In this document: positions 53,660 to 63,113 of the stretch, piece by piece | Position numbering within the stretch: the first letter of the stretch is position 1 | Layout of the letters: each line of letters begins with the position of its first letter | Origin: Solibacteraceae bacterium | GTDB lineage: Bacteria; Acidobacteriota; Terriglobia; Bryobacterales; Bryobacteraceae | Direction: 5' to 3' | NCBI GenBank assembly: GCA_026984795.1 | Contig: JALSRK010000051.1 | Location: 1-64,000 of the forward strand | DNA length: 64,000 nucleotides | Translations under genes and position numbers: made by a program | Notes under the pieces: generated by a model | Told to the model about the DNA's origin: nothing | Databases searched by the model: none | The model's input: only the letters and a program-made list of their open reading frames with translations

Positions 53660-54676
53660 ATGCCCGGCATCGTCGAAGTCGATGACCTCATCAAGGAATT
53701 CCGGACCTTCGACCGCCGGGAAGGGCTGATCGGAGCCATCGCCGACCTGTTCCACCGCCGTTACCAGACTCTGAGGGCCGTCAACCGCATCACCTTCGAG
53801 ATCCGCCCGGGGGAGATGGTCGGCTACATCGGTCCGAACGGGGCGGGCAAGTCCACGACCATCAAGATGCTGACGGGCATTCTGGTGCCGACGGCGGGCG
53901 CCGTTTTCGCCAACGGTTTCATTCCCTGGAAGCATCGCACGGCGTACACAAGAACGATCGGAGTCGTCTTCGGGCAGCGGACCCAGTTGTGGTGGGACAT
54001 CGCGGTGGTGGAGAGCTTCCGCCTGTTGAAGCGCATCTACGACGTCTCCGACGCCGACTACCGGGCCAGGATGAAGCAGTTCGATGACATTCTGGAGCTG
54101 GGCCGGTATCTGCACACGCCGGTGCGGAAGCTCTCGTTGGGAGAGCGGATGCGGTGCGACGTGGCGGCGGCGATGATCCACAATCCCCCGCTGGTGTTTC
54201 TCGACGAGCCGACGATCGGGCTGGATATCGTCGCCAAGGAGAACATCCGCACGTTCTTGCACGAGGTGAACCGGCGATACGGCACGACGATGCTGCTCAC
54301 CACCCACGACCTGTCGGACATCGAGGAGTTGTGTCGGCGGCTGATGATCATCGATCACGGTTCGCTGTTGTTCGACGGCGGTTTGCAGGAGCTGAAAGAC
54401 CGGCTGTGGCAGGAGTCGGCGCTGCGGGTGGAGCTGAGAGATCAGGACCAGGCGCTAAGGCTGGAGGCGCTGCATATTCCGGACGTGGTCTGCGACCGGA
54501 TCGACAAGCTTACCTACCGATTGCATTTTCCGCGGGAGAGCTGGTCCACTGCGGAAGTCGTCCGCCAGATCGTGAACGCCGTCGAGGTGCGGGATATCGC
54601 CATCGAGGAGCAGTCGATCGAGGAAGTCGTGCGGAGGATCTATCTCGGCGAGGAGTTGAAAGAGTGGAGCCGGTGA
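53660..54676 (+). CDS. ABC transporter ATP-binding protein (ABC-2 exporter type)
   Basis: 338 aa from ATG 53660. Walker A YIGPNGAGKSTTIKMLTG, Q-loop VFGQRTQLWWDI, signature LSLGERMRCDVA, Walker B PLVFLDEPTIGLD and H-loop LLTTHDLSD. The long C-terminal extension (about 245-338) and the FGQRTQLWWD text are typical of the DUF990-type ABC-2 exporter ATPases (ViologenR/EpeA-like). The permease follows after a 71-bp gap. Confidence 0.93.
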   Translation: MPGIVEVDDLIKEFRTFDRREGLIGAIADLFHRRYQTLRAVNRITFEIRPGEMVGYIGPNGAGKSTTIKMLTGILVPTAGAVFANGFIPWKHRTAYTRTIGVVFGQRTQLWWDIAVVESFRLLKRIYDVSDADYRARMKQFDDILELGRYLHTPVRKLSLGERMRCDVAAAMIHNPPLVFLDEPTIGLDIVAKENIRTFLHEVNRRYGTTMLLTTHDLSDIEELCRRLMIIDHGSLLFDGGLQELKDRLWQESALRVELRDQDQALRLEALHIPDVVCDRIDKLTYRLHFPRESWSTAEVVRQIVNAVEVRDIAIEEQSIEEVVRRIYLGEELKEWSR

Positions 54677-54747
54677 AAGGGCGCGCGGGGGTTTTCGCCG
54701 CCGGCCGGCCCGGCTTGGTGGGTGTTGCGGGGCGGAGGAGCCCGGGC

Positions 54748-55548
54748 ATGGGCACGGCAGCCGTCTACGCGGAGTTCGCCCGCATGGGTTTTATGAACAT
54801 GCTGGCATTTCGGTTGCGCTACTACACCGGCATCATCACGTACTTCATCAATGTGAGCGTCTACTACTTCATCTGGCGGGCCATCTATACGTACGACCCG
54901 AACTTCGCCGGGATGAGCTTCCCGCAAATCATCACCTACGTGGCGGTGGGGTGGGTGATCCGATCGCTCTACTTCAACAATATCGATTCCCAGATGGCCA
55001 CCGACATTCTGGAAGGCAAGATCTCGATGATCATGTTGAAGCCGGTGAGCGTGCAAGGAAGCTACGTGTCGCGGGTGCTGGGGGAATCGGCGTTCCGCCT
55101 GGTGATGCTGACGGCGCCGACGGCGCTGGTGATTGCTTTTCTGTTCCCAGTCGTCCCGCCGGCCTCGGCGTTGCATTTCGGGGCGTTCGTGGCGGCGGTG
55201 GGTTTCAGCGTGCTGATCGTGGCGGGACTGAATTTCATCGTGGGAACGTGTGCGATCAGTCTGAAGTCGATCCTGGGGTTGTTGCGGGCCAAGTTCTGGA
55301 TGCAGGAGCTGCTGAGCGGCTTGCTGGTGCCGGTGACGCTGTTCCCGTCGCCATTCCGTGAGATTTCGGGTCTGCTGCCGTTCCAGCACATCGGTTTCAC
55401 GCCGATGATGATCTACCTGGGCAAGCTCAATGGGGCAGAGATCATGCGCGTGTTCGCCCTGGAAGCGTTCTGGGTGATCTTCCTGCTCGCCTTCGGAGCC
55501 TGGTTCTGGGGGAGGCTGAGCCGCCGTCTCACAATCCACGGCGGCTGA
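54748..55548 (+). CDS. ABC-2 family exporter permease
   Basis: 266 aa from ATG 54748 (GGAGGAGCCC upstream). About six membrane segments. MGFMNMLAFRLRYYTGIITY and VSVYYFIWRAIYTYDPN at the front, and LFPSPFREISGLLPFQH near the end, match the DUF990/ABC-2 permease family. These systems often carry two permease genes; only one is present here before cstA, so it would have to act as a homodimer or with a partner encoded elsewhere. Substrate unknown. Confidence 0.88.
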   Translation: MGTAAVYAEFARMGFMNMLAFRLRYYTGIITYFINVSVYYFIWRAIYTYDPNFAGMSFPQIITYVAVGWVIRSLYFNNIDSQMATDILEGKISMIMLKPVSVQGSYVSRVLGESAFRLVMLTAPTALVIAFLFPVVPPASALHFGAFVAAVGFSVLIVAGLNFIVGTCAISLKSILGLLRAKFWMQELLSGLLVPVTLFPSPFREISGLLPFQHIGFTPMMIYLGKLNGAEIMRVFALEAFWVIFLLAFGAWFWGRLSRRLTIHGG

Positions 55549-55621
55549 CGGCGGGCCGAGGCGAGGTGCGGTAAGATGGCAAAAACCGGCGATTCATCGC
55601 CGCGGTGAGGGCTGGAAAGCG

Positions 55622-57700
55622 ATGCTGCAGCGGCTACTGAAGATGATTTTTTGGGCCGCCATCGCCCTGCTGGGGGCCGGGGCGCTGGGCGGGATTGCCA
55701 TCAGCCGGGGTGAACGGATCAACAGCGTGTGGCTGGTGATCGCCGCCGTCTGCACATTTGTGGTGGCCTACCGTTTCTACCACGCCTGGATTGCGGCCAA
55801 GGTACTGGCGCTCGACGACCGGCGCGCGACCCCGGCCGAGCGGCTCAACGACGGGCACGACTACGAACCGACGCACAAGTGGATCGTCTTCGGACACCAT
55901 TTCGCGGCCATTGCGGGTCCCGGACCGCTCGTAGGCCCGGTGCTGGCGGCTCAGTTCGGCTACTTGCCGGGTGCTCTGTGGATCATTGTCGGGGCCGCTC
56001 TCGGGGGCGCGGTGCACGACCTGATCGTGCTGGGCTTTTCGATCCGGCGCAACGGGCGTTCCATTGGTGAGATGGCGCGGGAAGAGATCGGCAAGGTCGG
56101 CGGCTACGTGGCGATGGTGACGGTGCTGCTGATCATGATCATCCTGCTGGCGGTAATCGCCCTGGTGGTGGTGAACGCGTTGCGGGACAGCCCGTGGGGG
56201 ACGTTCACGATCGCCATGACGATACCGATCGCGGTCTTCATGGGCCTCTACCTGCGCTTCTGGCGGAAGGGGAAGGTGCTGGAGGTCTCCGTGCTCGGCT
56301 TCGCCATGGTGATTCTGGCGATCTTCGGGGGCGAGTGGGTTTCCAAGACGCCGGGCGTGGCCGAGTGGTTCACCCTGTCGGGCGTGGCGCTGGCGTTCGC
56401 GATCATCATCTACGGATTCTTTGCCAGTGCGCTGCCGATCTGGTTACTGCTGGCGCCGCGGGACTACCTGAGCACGTTCGTCAAACTGGGGGTGGTGTTT
56501 CTGCTGGCGTTGGGGATTCTGGCGGTGCGGCCGTCGCTGGAGATGCCGGCGGTGACCGGGTTCATCGACGGGACGGGGCCGGTGTTTGCGGGAGCGCTGT
56601 TCCCGTTCTGCTTCATTACGATCGGCTGCGGGGCGTTCAGCGGATTCCATTCGCTGATCTCCTCGGGGACGACGCCGAAAATGCTGGCCAAGGAGTGGCA
56701 CGCCCTGCCGGTGGGCGCCGGCGGGATGTTGGCCGAGGGTGTGGTGGCGATTCTGGCGCTGATTTCGGCGAGCGTGCTGCAGCCGGGCGTCTATTTCGCG
56801 GTGAACTCTCCGGCGGCGCTGACGGGGCCGAATCCGGCGGCGGCCACGGCCGCGATTTCGTCCTGGGGTTACCCGGTTACAGCGGGCGAGATGGAATCGT
56901 TGGCCGAGGAGGTGGGCGAAGAAACGCTGTTCCATCGCACGGGCGGGGCGCCGTCGCTGGCCCTGGGCATGGCGCACGTGTTCGCCTCTTCGGGGATGGG
57001 CAAGGACGTGCTGGGTTTCTGGTATCACTTTGCCATCATGTTCGAAGCCCTGTTCATCCTCACCATCATCGACGCGGGCACGCGCGTCGGGCGCTTCATG
57101 TTGCAGGACCTGCTGGGGAACTTCTACAAGCCCTTGGGCCGGACCGGCTGGATGCCGGGAGTGATCGGCGCCAGCGCCGCCATTGTGCTCGCGTGGGGGT
57201 ATTTCCTGTACCAGGGGGTTCTGGATCCATACGGGGGCGTCAATTCGCTGTGGCCCATGTTCGGGATCGCCAACCAGTTGCTCGGCGTGGTGGCGCTGGC
57301 GGTGGGAACGACCATCATTCTGAAGAAGCACGGCCCGAAATACATGTGGATCACGCTACTGCCGATGGCGTGGATCGTCTCGGTTACCTATACGGCGGCT
57401 TACGAAAAGGTCTTCTCGCCGGATCCGCGGCTGGGTTTCCTGGCCCAGGCAGCAGACTTGAAGGCGTCCCTGGCGGCAGGGGCGATGTCGGCCCAGCAAG
57501 CCGCCGAAGTGCAAAGGCTGATCTTCAATGCGAACCTCAATGCTGTGCTCTGCAGCATTTTCATCCTTATGGTGAGCATTGTTCTGGTCGATTCCGCGCG
57601 CGTTTGGGTCGGCCTGATGCGTGGCACCCGGCCGGCGGCTCTCAACGAGACCCCGTTCGTGCCTTCGCGGTTGCAGCCTGACGAGGCGCTGGGCGACTGA
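55622..57700 (+). CDS. cstA: Carbon starvation protein CstA
   Basis: 692 aa, about sixteen to eighteen membrane segments. Family motifs include HFAAIAGPGPLVGPVLAAQFG, HDLIVLGFSIRRNGRSIGEM, GCGAFSGFHSLISSGTTPKM and the C-terminal NSLWPMFGIANQLLG. CstA proteins import pyruvate or peptides during carbon limitation. Length matches E. coli CstA (701 aa). Start ATG 55622 has GAAAG upstream. 73 bp after the ABC permease. A TACAAT -10-like box for the next gene follows it. Confidence 0.95.
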   Translation: MLQRLLKMIFWAAIALLGAGALGGIAISRGERINSVWLVIAAVCTFVVAYRFYHAWIAAKVLALDDRRATPAERLNDGHDYEPTHKWIVFGHHFAAIAGPGPLVGPVLAAQFGYLPGALWIIVGAALGGAVHDLIVLGFSIRRNGRSIGEMAREEIGKVGGYVAMVTVLLIMIILLAVIALVVVNALRDSPWGTFTIAMTIPIAVFMGLYLRFWRKGKVLEVSVLGFAMVILAIFGGEWVSKTPGVAEWFTLSGVALAFAIIIYGFFASALPIWLLLAPRDYLSTFVKLGVVFLLALGILAVRPSLEMPAVTGFIDGTGPVFAGALFPFCFITIGCGAFSGFHSLISSGTTPKMLAKEWHALPVGAGGMLAEGVVAILALISASVLQPGVYFAVNSPAALTGPNPAAATAAISSWGYPVTAGEMESLAEEVGEETLFHRTGGAPSLALGMAHVFASSGMGKDVLGFWYHFAIMFEALFILTIIDAGTRVGRFMLQDLLGNFYKPLGRTGWMPGVIGASAAIVLAWGYFLYQGVLDPYGGVNSLWPMFGIANQLLGVVALAVGTTIILKKHGPKYMWITLLPMAWIVSVTYTAAYEKVFSPDPRLGFLAQAADLKASLAAGAMSAQQAAEVQRLIFNANLNAVLCSIFILMVSIVLVDSARVWVGLMRGTRPAALNETPFVPSRLQPDEALGD

Positions 57701-57767
57701 GGGGCGGCGGGGCGGCCGGCGGCGCCGTGATACAATCGGACTAGACCCCAGTAAGGCCTTTGAATTC

Positions 57768-59027
57768 ATGAAGATCCGACAGCTTTTCGCTTTGCTCGCG
57801 GTGTGGCCTCTCACGGGAGCTGTGACGCCGGACACGGTGGTCGCCACGGTGAACGGCAAGAAAATGACAGCCGGCGAGATCGACCAGATCTTGACGGGTG
57901 CGCCGCCACAGATGCAGGAGCATTTGCGCCGCGACCGCCGGGAGTTTCTCCGCCAGTACGCGCTCGTGCGGCTGCTCGCCGACCAGGCCGAACAGGACGG
58001 TCTGGCGGAGCGGTCGCCTTACAAGGAGCAACTGGCGTGGAACCGGATTCAGGTGCTTCTGCAGGCCGCCATCACCGAGACCAACCGGCGCTTCCGGGAA
58101 GAAGATCCCGCGACGGCGGAGGAGAAGACGAAGCGGTGGCTGGAGGGGATCCGCGAGAGTGCGACCGTGGAGCTGCTCAATGAAGACTACTTCTCCGGCG
58201 ACGCCGCCAGGGCGGCGCGGGTGCCGGCCGATGCCGTGGTGGCAAAGCTGAACGGCCGGGAAGTGACGGCGGGCGAGATCAAATTCTCCTTGCTGGGTGC
58301 GACCAACCGGGTTCGCGAGAATTTCTTGAAGGACCGCAAGGAGTTTCTGAAACAATACGCGATGTCGCTGCGGCTGGTGGAGATCGCCGAAGAACAGGGC
58401 CTCGACAAGAAGACGCCGTATCGGGAGCAGCTCGAATGGGTGCGCACGAACATTCTCTCGCAGGCCCGGATGAACGAGTATTCCGACGGGATCAACATCG
58501 GGACCAAAGAGGAGCGGGAATACTACGCGGCGCACAAAGACGAGTACACGCGCGCCAAAGTAAAAGTGATCTACATACCGTTCGGCGACGAGAAATCGGC
58601 GGGCCAGGTGGTGGACGGCAAGAAGGTGCTCAGCGAGGAGGAAGCGCGGGAACTGATCGAGAAGATCCGGGCGGAGATCCTGGCGGGGGCGGATTTCGTC
58701 GAGATGGTGAAGCGGTACTCCCAGGACGAGACGTCGAAGGCGAAGGACGGAGATTTCGGCGCCATCCGCAAGAGCGACAAGGTCCCGGAGCATATCAAAG
58801 AGGCGATCTTCCGGCTCAAGGCGGGGCAGGTGACCGAGCCGCTGCGACAGCCCAACGGCTATTACCTCTTCCGGGTGGAGGAAATCGGCGTGCAGGCACT
58901 CGATGAGGTGCGTCAGACGCTGAACCGCGAGGCCAAAGCAGCGAAGTTCCGGGAGTGGTTCGATTCGGTCCGGCAGGCCGTGCAGGTTGAGTTTGCCAAC
59001 GAGGAGTATTTCGACCAGACACAGTGA
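57768..59027 (+). CDS. Parvulin-type peptidyl-prolyl isomerase/chaperone (SurA/PrsA-like) with duplicated N-module
   Basis: 419 aa from ATG 57768. Signal peptide about 1-18. Two tandem copies of a SurA-N-like module follow: VVATVNGKKMTAGEIDQIL (about 24) and VVAKLNGREVTAGEIKFSLL (about 163), each with FLRQYA/FLKQYA and a PYKEQL/PYREQL motif. The parvulin domain is at about 265-380 (VKVIYIPFGDE, then DFVEMVKRYSQDE, DGDFGAIRKSDKVPE, VTEPLRQPNGYYLFRV). It should act in the periplasm on folding outer-membrane or exported proteins. Confidence 0.88.
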   Translation: MKIRQLFALLAVWPLTGAVTPDTVVATVNGKKMTAGEIDQILTGAPPQMQEHLRRDRREFLRQYALVRLLADQAEQDGLAERSPYKEQLAWNRIQVLLQAAITETNRRFREEDPATAEEKTKRWLEGIRESATVELLNEDYFSGDAARAARVPADAVVAKLNGREVTAGEIKFSLLGATNRVRENFLKDRKEFLKQYAMSLRLVEIAEEQGLDKKTPYREQLEWVRTNILSQARMNEYSDGINIGTKEEREYYAAHKDEYTRAKVKVIYIPFGDEKSAGQVVDGKKVLSEEEARELIEKIRAEILAGADFVEMVKRYSQDETSKAKDGDFGAIRKSDKVPEHIKEAIFRLKAGQVTEPLRQPNGYYLFRVEEIGVQALDEVRQTLNREAKAAKFREWFDSVRQAVQVEFANEEYFDQTQ

Positions 59028-59595
59028 AGCGTTCCGTTTGCTCGGAGGGCCGGCGGCGGCGCGGGAGGTCCTGAGCAAGCTGCCGGAGTTCTACGGCCGT
59101 CCAATCCGGATCGCTTTCCGGCCGGCGCTTTCGGTCTACCGGGGGCGACTGGTGCAGTCCGCCGGGCAGGGCATGCCGGTCCATGCCGCTTCCGACATCC
59201 GGGGGCGGCGGATCCTGCTCGAAGAAGAATTGCGCCGCGAGGCCGAACAGCTGGCGCGCGTGCTGACGCACGAACTGTTCCATTTCGTCTGGGCCCGGAT
59301 GAGCAACACCGATCGCTGGAGCTATGAAGCCGTCTTGCGCCGGGAGATCCGCAGCGGTGCGAAGGGGGAATTGGGGTGGCCGGCGAAGCAGAAGAAGGAC
59401 CGGCTGGAGCCGGACGACGCAGAGCGGCGGACGCGCCGGTGGCGCGAGTACGTCTGCGAAAGCTTTTGCGATACCGCGGCATGGTATTTCACCGGTCACG
59501 AGCACGCGGAACACATGCTCAGGCCGCGTTTCCGCGGCCGGCGGGCTGAGTGGTTCCGTAACTTTGGCCCGGCGGGGCGGCGAATCCCCATATAG
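58987..59595 (+). CDS. HExxH metallopeptidase-like protein
   Basis: About 202 aa; the start is unsure. A TTG at 58987 overlaps the preceding gene by 41 nt, and the next in-frame ATG (59172) would leave only 141 aa. The metal site LTHELFHFVW (HExxH at about residues 94-98) is followed by CESFCDTAAWYFTGHEH, which provides the third-ligand glutamate of gluzincin-like enzymes. No signal peptide at the chosen start. The family is not one I can name. The gene lies close behind the chaperone gene. Confidence 0.7.
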   Translation: MSLPTRSISTRHSEAFRLLGGPAAAREVLSKLPEFYGRPIRIAFRPALSVYRGRLVQSAGQGMPVHAASDIRGRRILLEEELRREAEQLARVLTHELFHFVWARMSNTDRWSYEAVLRREIRSGAKGELGWPAKQKKDRLEPDDAERRTRRWREYVCESFCDTAAWYFTGHEHAEHMLRPRFRGRRAEWFRNFGPAGRRIPI

Positions 59596-59620
59596 TAGAA
59601 TGACATCGAGGAGCTATTCG

Positions 59621-60232
<612 letters not shown>

Positions 60233-60624
60233 AGCGCCGGCCCGGGTGACGCTCGAAAAGGGCGGCGAGACACAAGTCACCATTCGGGTGAAGGTATCGC
60301 CCGGATACCACGTGAACAGCGACCGGCCGTCCGACGAGTTTCTCATCCCGCTCCGGTTGCACTGGGAAGGTCCGTTGAAGCCCGTGGAAACACGCTTCCC
60401 GGAACCAAAGCAGGAACGGTACGGATTCGCGGAGAAGCCGTTGTCCGTGTTCACCGGAGATTTCGAGATCGAGGTCCGCTTCCGTGCCCCGGTCGGGGCG
60501 GCCGCCGGCGAAGCGCCCATGACGGGGAAGTTGCGGTATCAGGCGTGCACGGACAAGCTTTGCCTGCCGCCGAGGACGGCTACGGTGCAGTTTACGGCGG
60601 AGATCCGGTGATCCCATTACTGCG

Positions 60625-61464
60625 GTGCGCCGCTTGATCATACGGCCGGGGGCGATCGGCGACTGCATCCTCTCTCTTCCCGCCCTCGAGTCCCTGCGCG
60701 TGGAGTACACCGAAGTCTGGGTGGCCCGGCAGAACACCTCCCTGGTACGGTTTGCTGACCGGGTGCGCGCGATCGCCGACACCGGGCTGGACTGGTTGGA
60801 AATCGAGCCGGAGTCTCCCCCGCCGAAGCTGCTCGAAAGCCTCCGGAGTTTCGACTCGATCGTTTCCTGGTACGGCTGGGGCAGGGAAGCTTTCCGTGCG
60901 GCGGTGGAGCGGTGGAAGCTGCCGGTGGCGCTGTTTCCGCCGCTGCCGCGGGAGCCGGGCAAACACGCGAGCGACTTCTTCCTGGAACAGGTGCGGGGGC
61001 TGGCCAGCCGAGACGCGCCGCCGGTCCCGAAGATCCCATGCCCGCCGGCGCCCGGCGCGCCGGACGTGGTGATTCACCCTTTCGCCAGCAGCGAGACGAA
61101 GCGGTGGCCGCTGGACAGGTTCCGAGAGTTGGCGGCCCGGATGGAGGCCCGATGGAGCGTCGAGTGGGTGGCGGGGCCGGAAGAAGAACTGCCCGAGGCG
61201 CGGCGGTTCGAGGATCTTTACGAACTGGCTTGCTGGCTGGCCGGGACACGCCTTTTCGTCGGCAACGACAGCGGCATTGCGCATCTGGCCGCAGCCGCCG
61301 GCACGGCGGTGGCGGCGATTTTCGGGCCGACCGATGACCGCATTTGGGCCCCGCGGGGAAGCCGTATCCGAATCGTTCGGCCCACGCTACGGCCAGGGCC
61401 CGTCTCCGGCGTCACAGTAGAAGCGGTTTGGCGGGCGGCCGCCGATTTGCTGTCGAGCAGCTAG
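60625..61464 (+). CDS. GT9-family glycosyltransferase (heptosyltransferase-like)
   Basis: 279 aa, GTG start. The N-terminal half begins RLIIRPGAIGDCILSLPALE, the standard ADP-heptose:LPS heptosyltransferase start. The C-terminal nucleotide-sugar site has IHPFASSETKRWPLDRF and FVGNDSGIAHLAAAAGTAVAAIFGPTDD. At 279 aa it is shorter than WaaC/WaaF (about 320-350), with a reduced middle. Likely acts in lipopolysaccharide core or glycan assembly on the cytoplasmic face. Confidence 0.88.
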   Translation: MRRLIIRPGAIGDCILSLPALESLRVEYTEVWVARQNTSLVRFADRVRAIADTGLDWLEIEPESPPPKLLESLRSFDSIVSWYGWGREAFRAAVERWKLPVALFPPLPREPGKHASDFFLEQVRGLASRDAPPVPKIPCPPAPGAPDVVIHPFASSETKRWPLDRFRELAARMEARWSVEWVAGPEEELPEARRFEDLYELACWLAGTRLFVGNDSGIAHLAAAAGTAVAAIFGPTDDRIWAPRGSRIRIVRPTLRPGPVSGVTVEAVWRAAADLLSSS

Positions 61465-61477
61465 CGCAAGCAAGACG

Positions 61478-62260
61478 CTATCTGACGACGATGCGGCGGC
61501 CCGCTCCGCAAGCCAGGTAGCCGGGTCCCCAGGCGCGGCGGAACAGGCGCTTTGCCCGTTCGCCGGTGCAATGGGCGGGGGCCACCTGCTCGACGCCGAG
61601 GGCTTTGAGCCGTTCGATCTCGGCCTGGATCTGTTCTTCGCTCCAGCGCATCATGTGGAAGCCCCCGAGCAGGAGGCGGATTCTCTCCGAAGGATGTTGC
61701 CGCGCGGCTGCCTCGACCATCTTCGCGACGCCGGGGTGGCCGCAGCCGATCAGGATCACCATGCCGGAAGACGATTTCACCACTAGCGCCTGTTCGGGAA
61801 TCCGCCCCGGGATCTCGCCCGTAGTGAAAATCCCGGGGGCGATCTCTTGCGGCGCCTTTACGCGCTGGACCCGCATGGCCACCGCCCGGGCCAGGTCGAA
61901 GACTTCCCCGGGGAAGCTGTCGAGAAAGTAGACCGGGGCCGAACGGTTTTTCAACGTGAACCGGAATATGCCCCCGCGATGATCAGCGTGGTGATGCGAG
62001 ATGACGGCGGCGGTGATCGAGGCCGGGTCGATGTCGAGCCTCCTCAGATTGCGCATAAAAACGTCCGGGTCCGCCCCGGAATCGAACAGGATCTTCGAGC
62101 CGCCGGAGGAAACGACCGCTGAGAAGCCCCAATCTTCGATGAATCCCGGCTCGGCGGCGGTATTGTCGTATACGATGAAGATCTCAATCTGAGCAGCAGC
62201 GCCGATGGCCACCGCCGCAAACGTGGCGAGGATGCGCGTCAACCGCGCCATTGCCTGCAT
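61478..62260 (-). CDS. Exported MBL-fold hydrolase
   Basis: 260 aa from ATG 62260 (GGGGAATTAGA upstream). A signal peptide covers about 1-20 (ILATFAAVAIGAAAQ). The metal motifs are AVISHHHADHRGGIF (HxHxDH), IGCGHPGV and GGFHM. It resembles the beta-ribofuranosylaminobenzene 5'-phosphate synthase-like branch of MBL proteins, but export to the periplasm argues for a different substrate. It converges with the glycosyltransferase gene (14 bp apart). Confidence 0.82.
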   Translation of the reverse strand: MQAMARLTRILATFAAVAIGAAAQIEIFIVYDNTAAEPGFIEDWGFSAVVSSGGSKILFDSGADPDVFMRNLRRLDIDPASITAAVISHHHADHRGGIFRFTLKNRSAPVYFLDSFPGEVFDLARAVAMRVQRVKAPQEIAPGIFTTGEIPGRIPEQALVVKSSSGMVILIGCGHPGVAKMVEAAARQHPSERIRLLLGGFHMMRWSEEQIQAEIERLKALGVEQVAPAHCTGERAKRLFRRAWGPGYLACGAGRRIVVR

Positions 62261-62353
62261 TCTAATTCCCCGCCGGGGCCGCAGGCCAGCGGAAAGGTTG
62301 GGGCCGGCTGGTTCGTAGTACACTTGGAGCCGCTCTTAGTGGAGGGAAGAGTC

Positions 62354-63100
62354 ATGAGTACATCAAACGGCGTTGCCGAAGCCGAACAGCCGCACGCAAT
62401 GAGCGAATGGGGGCGCTTGTTTGGAATCTTTTGGGAGCCGGGCGCGGTATTCAAAGATCTGGCCGTACGGCCGCGGTGGCTGGCGCCTTTCGCGCTACTG
62501 ATCGCGATGGGACTGATCTACACGTATGCATTCTCTCAGATCGTCGGCTGGCAAGCCTTCCTCGAGCGGGAGTTCGCCCGGAATCCGCGACTGCAACAAA
62601 TGTCGACTGAGATGCAGCGGCAGATCATCCAGCAGCAGAAGGGCATCGTTGAAGTGATGAGCTATGTCGGGACGCTGGCGGGTACGGCGGTGGCGCTGCT
62701 GGCGGTGGCCGGCGTCATGCTGCTGGCGTTCCGGATGGCGGGCTCGACCGAGACGACTTTCCGGCAGTTCTTCGGCGCCACGTGTTACGCATGGCTGCCG
62801 TTTGCTCTCTATCAGGGGCTTTCGCTGGTCGTGATGACGTACGGGCGCCCGGAGGATTTCGACCTGAAGAATCCACTGCCATTCAACCCTGGGTGGTTTC
62901 TCGACACCACCTCTCCGGCATGGCTGGTGAGCCTGGCGAGTTCGCTGGACCTGTTCAGCTTCTGGGTGATCGGACTGCTGGCTCTCGGCTACTCGACGGT
63001 GGCTGCAAAGGTCAAGTTCGGCAGGGCGGTGGCGGTAGTGGCCGGAACCTGGGCGTTGTTCGTGCTGGCGAAGACGGGCTGGGCGGCGATCTTCGGCTGA
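62354..63100 (+). CDS. YIP1-family membrane protein
   Basis: 248 aa from ATG 62354 (GGAGGGAAGAG upstream). Five membrane segments: residues about 42-60 (WLAPFALLIAMGLIYTYAF), 100-125, 140-160, 190-215 and 225-245. YIP1-like, with the start SEWGRLFGIFWEPGAVFKDL. Function in bacteria is unknown. Its stop is 13 bp from the convergent gene's stop. Confidence 0.78.
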   Translation: MSTSNGVAEAEQPHAMSEWGRLFGIFWEPGAVFKDLAVRPRWLAPFALLIAMGLIYTYAFSQIVGWQAFLEREFARNPRLQQMSTEMQRQIIQQQKGIVEVMSYVGTLAGTAVALLAVAGVMLLAFRMAGSTETTFRQFFGATCYAWLPFALYQGLSLVVMTYGRPEDFDLKNPLPFNPGWFLDTTSPAWLVSLASSLDLFSFWVIGLLALGYSTVAAKVKFGRAVAVVAGTWALFVLAKTGWAAIFG

Positions 63101-63113
63101 TGCCGGGGCGGTG

